64,000 bases of DNA. Source: CBFDBF01 sp050291465 (GTDB lineage: Bacteria; Pseudomonadota; Gammaproteobacteria; Chromatiales; Chromatiaceae). Position numbers and translations under genes: made by a program. The notes beneath the pieces were generated by a model. That model saw only the letters and a list, made by a program, of their open reading frames with translations, did no database searches and was not told the DNA's origin. This document shows, piece after piece, positions 59,358-64,000 of this stretch. The first letter of the stretch is position 1. Each line of letters opens with the position of its first letter. The stretch is from NCBI GenBank assembly GCA_050291465.1, contig JBNKJV010000006.1, positions 1 to 64,000 on the forward strand, in the 5' to 3' direction.

Positions 59358-59854
59358 TAGTCTTCAGGGCGGTTATCAAACTCAGCCCTGAAATCGATCT
59401 TCACTTTCCCAGCCTGGCGGAGAATCACAGCGCGGTACTGTTCGTCAGTGGCAGTACGGGCCGCAAAACGCCGCACCAGGTAGAGCCCAATTGTCAGGCC
59501 CAATAGACCACTGATGATGGAGATTAGTTCCACTGCTGAGGAACCCAACTTCAACGCAACGGATTGTCCGATAATAGCGCCCGCGATGAGCCCTAGAATC
59601 GGTATCACATAGAAGACAAACGAAACCCGGACCAGTACCGACTCCGGCAGGCCGACAATCACATGGTCCCCGGGAAGTGCTCCTATAGGATTGAAAACAC
59701 GCACCACGGTGCGACGATTGCCGAACACCTTGGAGAGCGCGGCGGTACCGCAGACACCTGACGCATTACAACCTCCACAGGACGACTTGCGCTCCGTCTC
59801 CACCTCTGCAAACTCTCCATCGCATCGGGTAACGGTTGCGGTCTCTTCAATCAC
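59357..59854 (-). CDS. rseC: SoxR-reducing system / sigma-E factor regulatory protein RseC
   Basis: Start at GTG 59854, giving MIEETATVTR as in RseC (E. coli starts MIKEWATV); it overlaps the rseB stop by 8 bp. The open frame runs 32 codons longer. The 165-residue protein has cysteines at 11, 26, 29 and 35 (CGGCNASGVC) and two membrane segments (about 72-100 and 108-130). RseC acts positively with RseA/B and in SoxR reduction. Confidence 0.9.
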   Translation of the reverse strand: MIEETATVTRCDGEFAEVETERKSSCGGCNASGVCGTAALSKVFGNRRTVVRVFNPIGALPGDHVIVGLPESVLVRVSFVFYVIPILGLIAGAIIGQSVALKLGSSAVELISIISGLLGLTIGLYLVRRFAARTATDEQYRAVILRQAGKVKIDFRAEFDNRPED

Positions 59855-60899
59855 CGGGGGACGCCTCATCCTGCAGCATGATGCCTTGGGCGAGTTCCTG
59901 TATTGTCTGGAGAGGCACCTCTCCAACCGCAGTGACGTGATAGTTGTCATGACGCATGCCGAAGACGTTTACCGCGCCCATTCTGGACTCACCCTCCAGA
60001 CCGTTGCTGGAATCGGCTTTCTCCACATATACCGAAAATGTGGCCAATCCGTCGGTAAATACAAAATGGTCGATCGCGCCCCGCTTTTCCGTAGCAGGTC
60101 GTCTGGCATGAACGCTTAACTCAAATCCTGTGGGCAGATTAGGAAAAAACCAACCGGCCGCTGATTTTTCCCCATCCTGCATGCGCAGTACCGGTTTCTG
60201 ATAGATCCAGGCATAGTGTTCATTCTCTAAGGCGGGATCATCCTCTTCCACCGCAATCTTGATTCCCGGATCAACCTTAAGGCTGGTGAACATGATCTGG
60301 GATACCGGCTCGCCGTTGCTGTCCAGCAGTTCGGTCTTCAACGGAAGAGCATGTTCCTTGTCAAGGAACAGTCTATGGCCGTAGCGATAGGCGTCTTTTG
60401 GTGCAATCACCAACATTATGGCCGGCCGACCCGCTATACGCCCGTCTCCGTGCATGTAGAAATCGTAGTAGGCTGACAGTTTCTTCGGATCGAGTACCGA
60501 GTTCTCCCCTATACCACGACCGCCGCTACGCAATTCGGCGGATACCGAACGACTGTCAGGAAGCACACAGATTATAGAGTGATTATCCCGGACCACCTCC
60601 CGGGAAATCCCGTTGAGGGATGTCAGTCTTTCCCGCTCCTGACCATCCGCAGCTGAATGCACCAGACGCAGCGACTCCATGTGGTTGTCATGGAGATAAA
60701 CAAAAGTACCGGAGTAGTTGAGCTGGTGCACGGCCTGCCACATCCGCCCCAGCCATTTAAAGGCCTCATTCTCCGGTTCTTCCGCCTGTACCGCGGTGGA
60801 GAATATGATCAGGAGTGGCAGCCAGCGCAGAAAACGCAAAGGCAGCGTCCCGGCCGTCGTCGTGGACTTGATCAGAGGTTCCTTAGCGCTTCGCGTCAT
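59847..60899 (-). CDS. rseB: sigma-E factor regulatory protein RseB (MucB)
   Basis: RseB binds the periplasmic part of RseA and protects it from DegS cleavage until envelope stress. The protein of about 350 residues has a MucB/RseB N-domain and a C-domain. The ATG at 60899 lies in the end of rseA; the resulting N-terminus MTRSAKEPLIKSTTTAGT is encoded by the MITE-like repeat and gives an unusually long n-region before the hydrophobic part (WLPLLIIFSTAVQA). ATG 60920 and 60983 are upstream alternatives. Confidence 0.88.
   Translation of the reverse strand: MTRSAKEPLIKSTTTAGTLPLRFLRWLPLLIIFSTAVQAEEPENEAFKWLGRMWQAVHQLNYSGTFVYLHDNHMESLRLVHSAADGQERERLTSLNGISREVVRDNHSIICVLPDSRSVSAELRSGGRGIGENSVLDPKKLSAYYDFYMHGDGRIAGRPAIMLVIAPKDAYRYGHRLFLDKEHALPLKTELLDSNGEPVSQIMFTSLKVDPGIKIAVEEDDPALENEHYAWIYQKPVLRMQDGEKSAAGWFFPNLPTGFELSVHARRPATEKRGAIDHFVFTDGLATFSVYVEKADSSNGLEGESRMGAVNVFGMRHDNYHVTAVGEVPLQTIQELAQGIMLQDEASPGD
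60841..60886. repeat. end of the MITE-like element inside the rseA-rseB junction
   Basis: GGACTTGATCAGAGGTTCCT (60864-60883) corresponds to the right end of the element at 5142-5285 (GGACTTGATCAGAGGCTCCC), and the similarity extends leftward through GCGTCCCGGCC. The rseA stop codon TAA (60885-60883) belongs to the repeat end, and the start of rseB lies in it. Confidence 0.6.
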
Positions 60900-61455
60900 A
60901 TCCGACAAACGTGGCATAGGGGATAACCCCTCCGACACCACCGGGAGAAGCGGCATATTCGCTGTGCTCCACCAGGTAACCATTAAGCCGGGACTCTACC
61001 GCCGGCTCCTGAAGGTTCTTCCATCGCATTCCGGGGCGCTCTGCATAGGGCGAAGAGACAGCGGGGGTATTTGCGGCCATCTGTGCCCCGTCGCCGGTTC
61101 CGGGACCAAAGAAATAAGGTGCTGTGATCACCGCTAAGGCGGCAACTGAAGCGGCCAACCCGGCTCCCGCCAGAGTGCGGATCCAGAGCGGTCCCTGTTG
61201 CAGCAGAGTCTTTACTTTTGGTGCGGCGATTATCGCCGGTTCTTCCTTCAGAGACGCTCGTACCCTGGGCGCGATATCGGATGCATTCACCTGCAGGGCC
61301 TCGCCCCTCATGACGTCGCCGATAAGGTGAAATCGATTCCACTGCTGCTGCAGATCATCCCGTTCTCGCAGCTGACTCAAAGTCTCAGAGGTTTCCTTTG
61401 ACGGGAGTTCGTCATCAAGCAGCGCCGATACCTGTTCGTATATTTTCTCACTCAT
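60883..61455 (-). CDS. rseA: anti-sigma-E factor RseA (MucA)
   Basis: RseA holds RpoE at the membrane and is degraded on stress. The 190-residue protein starts MSEKIYEQVSALLDDELPS, has an N-terminal RpoE-binding domain (QWNRFHLIGDVMRG), a single membrane segment at about 94-116 and a periplasmic tail. Start taken at ATG 61455 (ATG 61458 is adjacent); the longer frame reads into rpoE. The stop lies in the MITE-like repeat. Confidence 0.94.
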   Translation of the reverse strand: MSEKIYEQVSALLDDELPSKETSETLSQLRERDDLQQQWNRFHLIGDVMRGEALQVNASDIAPRVRASLKEEPAIIAAPKVKTLLQQGPLWIRTLAGAGLAASVAALAVITAPYFFGPGTGDGAQMAANTPAVSSPYAERPGMRWKNLQEPAVESRLNGYLVEHSEYAASPGGVGGVIPYATFVGYDAKR

Positions 61456-61499
61456 CATGGCACCTGAAATAAAGACATAAAACGTATTCCGTAAACGCC

Positions 61500-62078
61500 T
61501 CAAGGCTCCAGTAGTGGAGCGAGTTTAGCATCTATTGCCGCCCGCGCCCGAAAAATGCGGGAACGCACTGTTCCCACCGGGCAGGTCATGGCCCGGGCGA
61601 TATCCTCATAACTGAGTCCCTCCAGTTCGCGCAGCGTAATCGCCGTACGCAAATCGTCCGGCAGTTCCTCGATGGCTTGCCGTACGGTATCCGCAATCTC
61701 TTCCTGCAACAGATTGTTCTCCGGAGTGGTATTCTCCTGCAGCCTGAAGCCCACATCCATCTGTTCCGCAGTATCCGCATCTAAATCGGAAGCCGGAGGT
61801 CGGCGTCCCTGAGCAACCAGAAAATTCTTCGCTGTATTGATCGCAATCCGGTAAAGCCAAGTGTAGAAAGCGCTTTCCCCGCGGAAATTGGGCAACGCTC
61901 TATAGGCTTTGATAAACGCTTCCTGAGTCACATCTAGTGTCTCACTCGGATTACGGATATATCGCGATACCAGATTGGCCACTTTATGCTGGTATTTCAA
62001 CACCAGGAGATCAAAGGCCTTCTTATCCCCCCGCTGAACCCGGTTAACCAGCTCCTGATCTACCTTTCGCTCGCCCAT
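61500..62078 (-). CDS. rpoE: RNA polymerase sigma factor RpoE (AlgU)
   Basis: RpoE (AlgU) is the ECF sigma factor for envelope stress. The 192-residue protein has region 2 (about 10-85, AFDLLVLKYQHKVANLVSRY and DVTQEAFIKAYRALPNFRGES in part) and region 4 (about 130-185, LPDDLRTAITLRELEGLSYEDIARAMTCPVGTVRSRI in family form). It is first in the rpoE-rseA-rseB-rseC-degP run. Confidence 0.97.
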   Translation of the reverse strand: MGERKVDQELVNRVQRGDKKAFDLLVLKYQHKVANLVSRYIRNPSETLDVTQEAFIKAYRALPNFRGESAFYTWLYRIAINTAKNFLVAQGRRPPASDLDADTAEQMDVGFRLQENTTPENNLLQEEIADTVRQAIEELPDDLRTAITLRELEGLSYEDIARAMTCPVGTVRSRIFRARAAIDAKLAPLLEP

Positions 62079-62125
62079 TCGGGCCCTCTCCCCGATCGCG
62101 GCAAGCGCGTATCTCTATGTACTCT

Positions 62126-62153
62126 GATTGACACCCTGATCATAAAATAGTTC
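62126..62153 (-). promoter_or_regulatory. candidate sigma-E autoregulated promoter of rpoE
   Basis: On the minus strand GAACTA (62148-62153) and TCAATC (62126-62131) are exactly 16 bp apart, close to the GAACTT-N16-TCtga pattern of RpoE/AlgU promoters. The leader to rpoE would be about 40 nt. Confidence 0.55.
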
Positions 62154-62238
62154 GCATCATATTGGGTTTTTGCGCTAGGATTTCGCCAGATAAATTGCAC
62201 CGCCGCCAGCCTCAACCCGAAATTCTGGAGCAGATTAT

Positions 62239-62271
62239 GACCGCGGTTTCTCAATCCATCAAATAGCGGTC
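62239..62271. other. inverted repeat ahead of nadB
   Basis: GACCGC (62239-62244) and GCGGTC (62266-62271) flank 21 bp, ending 7 bases before the nadB ATG. It could be an operator or a leader hairpin hiding the nadB start; nothing else supports either. Confidence 0.3.
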
Positions 62272-62278
62272 GATTATC

Positions 62279-63892
62279 ATGGACCCACTTCACCTACATG
62301 ATGTACTGATTATCGGCAGCGGTGCCGCCGGGCTTAGCCTCGCCCTGCGTCTTCCCCGCAGCCTGAGGATAGCCGTGATATCCAAGCTGGACCTCTCGGA
62401 GGGAAGTACCTATTACGCCCAGGGCGGCATCTCGGCCGTGCTGGACAAGGAGGACTCCATCGAGTCCCATATCGAGGACACTCTCAATGCCGGAGCAGGA
62501 CTGTGCGATGAGGAAACGGTCCGTCTGGTGGTGGAAAAAGGCCCCGAAAACATCCACTGGCTTCTGAACCAGGGCATGGAGTTCACCCGCGAATCCGACA
62601 ACGGCACCGGTTATCACCTGACCCGGGAAGGTGGCCACTCCCACCGCAGGGTAATACATACCGCAGACGCCACCGGTCAGGCCCTGGAAAACACCCTGGA
62701 ACAGCGGGTGCAGTCTCTCCCCAACGTTGAACTGTTCGAAAACCATGTTGCCATCGACCTGATAACCGGACACAAACTGGGGCTCGAGGACAACCGCTGT
62801 TTCGGGGCCTATTTGTTCAATCGTCAGGCGGACCGGGTTGAAACCTTTCGCGCCCGTTTCGTGATTCTGGCGACCGGAGGTGCCAGCAAGGTCTATCTCT
62901 ATACCTCCAATCCCGACGTATCCACCGGTGACGGTATCGCCATGGGGTGGCGGGCGGGGTGCAGAGTGGCAAACATGGAGTTCATCCAGTTCCACCCCAC
63001 CTGTCTCTTTCATCCGCATGCGAAATCATTCCTCATCACCGAGGCCCTGAGGGGCGAAGGGGGGCGTCTGCTCCTGCCGGACGGCACCCGTTTCATGCCC
63101 GAGTTTGATCGGCGTGCGGAACTGGCCCCCCGCGATATCGTCGCCCGCGCCATTGACCACGAAATGAAACGCTTGGGAGCTGACTGTGTCTTTCTCGATA
63201 TCAGCCACAAACCCGGAGATTTCATCCGCGAGCACTTCCCGATGATTTACGCCCGTTGTCTCGATTTCGGTATCGATATAACCCGGTCACCGATACCGGT
63301 GGTTCCGGCGGCCCACTACACCTGCGGTGGTATTGTTACCGATCACAATGCCCGAACCGACATCCCGGGTCTCTATGCCGTGGGAGAGGTCGCTTATACC
63401 GGCCTGCATGGAGCTAACCGTATGGCCAGCAACTCGTTGCTGGAATGCCTGGTTTTCGGGCAGATGGCGGCCCTGGATATCGAACAGAACATGGACCGCG
63501 CCCCGGAACCTCCGACTATACGGCCATGGGACGAAAGCCAGGTTACCGACTCCGATGAGATGGTAGTGGTATCCCACAACTGGGATGAACTGCGCCGCTT
63601 CATGTGGGACTACGTGGGTATCGTCCGTACCAACAAGCGGCTGGAGCGCGCCCAACGCCGGGTCAACCTGCTGCACCAGGAGATCGAGGAGTACTACAGT
63701 AATTTTCGTGTCGGCAACGACCTCCTGGAGCTGCGTAACCTGGTGGACGTCGCTGACCTGATCATCCGCTCGGCGCAGCACCGTCGGGAAAGCCGCGGGC
63801 TTCATTACACCGTTGATTACCCCGCACGGGACGACCTGCAGCAGCGCAAACCGACGGTGATCGCGCCGGACAGCTACCAACCGTCCGGATAA
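62279..63892 (+). CDS. nadB: L-aspartate oxidase
   Basis: NadB oxidises aspartate to iminoaspartate in NAD synthesis, using FAD. The 537-residue protein has the FAD motif VLIIGSGAAGLSLALRL in part near residue 8, the GGHSHRRVIH block, and AEVAYTGLHGANRMASNSL-type sequence (short: GLHGANRMASNSLLE). It is divergent from rpoE, as in many Gammaproteobacteria. A small ORF on the other strand ends inside its last codons. Confidence 0.97.
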   Translation: MDPLHLHDVLIIGSGAAGLSLALRLPRSLRIAVISKLDLSEGSTYYAQGGISAVLDKEDSIESHIEDTLNAGAGLCDEETVRLVVEKGPENIHWLLNQGMEFTRESDNGTGYHLTREGGHSHRRVIHTADATGQALENTLEQRVQSLPNVELFENHVAIDLITGHKLGLEDNRCFGAYLFNRQADRVETFRARFVILATGGASKVYLYTSNPDVSTGDGIAMGWRAGCRVANMEFIQFHPTCLFHPHAKSFLITEALRGEGGRLLLPDGTRFMPEFDRRAELAPRDIVARAIDHEMKRLGADCVFLDISHKPGDFIREHFPMIYARCLDFGIDITRSPIPVVPAAHYTCGGIVTDHNARTDIPGLYAVGEVAYTGLHGANRMASNSLLECLVFGQMAALDIEQNMDRAPEPPTIRPWDESQVTDSDEMVVVSHNWDELRRFMWDYVGIVRTNKRLERAQRRVNLLHQEIEEYYSNFRVGNDLLELRNLVDVADLIIRSAQHRRESRGLHYTVDYPARDDLQQRKPTVIAPDSYQPSG

Positions 63893-64000
63893 TCCCTCCG
63901 CGGGCTGTTCAACCTCATTCGTAGCCGCCGCAACTGTTCAGGATCCACCCTGTCCGTAGTCAGGCACAAACTTCGCCGTTTCCCGCCGGGGGTTCTGAAA
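63874..64000 (-). CDS. ygfX: YgfX/CptA C-terminal part (gene cut by window edge)
   Basis: An open frame runs from the right edge to a TAG at 63876-63874, 42 codons, overlapping the last bases of nadB. The visible sequence (GGKRRSLCLTTDRVDPEQLR, then RLRMRLNSPRRDYPDGW) matches the C-terminal end of YgfX, which in E. coli runs GKRQHLWLAADSMDEAEWRD. The sdhE-ygfX pair is a usual neighbour of nadB. The product is a small membrane protein linked to cell-shape control; only the C-terminus is seen. Confidence 0.65.
   Translation of the reverse strand, partial: FRTPGGKRRSLCLTTDRVDPEQLRRLRMRLNSPRRDYPDGW

Overview
The window looks like chromosomal DNA of a gammaproteobacterium, and is probably from the Chromatiales or a related sulfur-oxidizing lineage. 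The order pcnB-folK-(dgk)-panB-panC, the order rpoE-rseA-rseB-rseC-degP-lepA-lepB-rnc-era-recO-pdxJ, and the order hfq-hflX-hflK-hflC-(DUF2065)-hisZ are all arrangements typical of Gammaproteobacteria. The lineage within the class is an inference. No prophage, transposase, CRISPR array, rRNA gene or plasmid function is visible. Almost all sequence is ordinary core genome, with genes packed head to tail and many 1-8 bp overlaps.

Layout. (1) 1-11.5 kb, minus strand: nnr, tsaE, amiC, mutL, miaA, hfq, hflX, hflK, hflC, a DUF2065 protein and a 5' part of hisZ (transcribed from right to left), i.e. cell-wall hydrolysis, tRNA modification, mismatch repair, RNA chaperone and membrane-protease control. 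(2) 11.6-16.3 kb: queG, orn, a Ste24-type M48 protease, rsgA and a small orphan gene. (3) 16.5-22.4 kb: a PhoPQ-like two-component operon preceded by a PepSY protein and a glycine-zipper protein, then a small gene with a glycosyltransferase, a lytic transglycosylase and YchJ. (4) 22.5-33.7 kb: hrpA, an orphan ParA-type ATPase, an unannotated 32-residue membrane ORF, a CMD-Rieske fusion, ppsR, a LysR regulator, a ChaN-PDZ lipoprotein and a divergent M1-like metallopeptidase. This is the least conventional part. (5) 33.8-45 kb: an alpha-glucan block (galU, malQ, GH57, glgC, glgB, pgi, glgA) giving synthesis from glucose phosphates plus remodelling. (6) 45-50 kb: pantothenate, folate and RNA-tailing genes, then tRNA-Glu. 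(7) 50.3-57.5 kb: an RRM-like protein, a YpsA-like protein, and pdxJ-recO-era-rnc-DUF4845-lepB-lepA. (8) 57.6-64 kb: the sigma-E envelope-stress operon with a candidate autoregulated promoter, a DUF836 glutaredoxin-like gene, nadB, and the 3' end of ygfX at the right edge.

Between genes lie three families of dispersed repeats: CGCAAAG-type repeats, seven-base tandem repeats with a GTAGGGCGGGC core, and a MITE-like element with ends resembling AAGGAACCTCTGATTAA. The last family has contributed the stop codon of miaA and probably part of the N-terminus of RseB. Several start codons differ from the longest open frame; the most notable is pcnB, whose conserved N-terminus has no ATG, GTG or TTG start and probably begins at ATC. 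All identifications are from reading the sequence; no database search was run.
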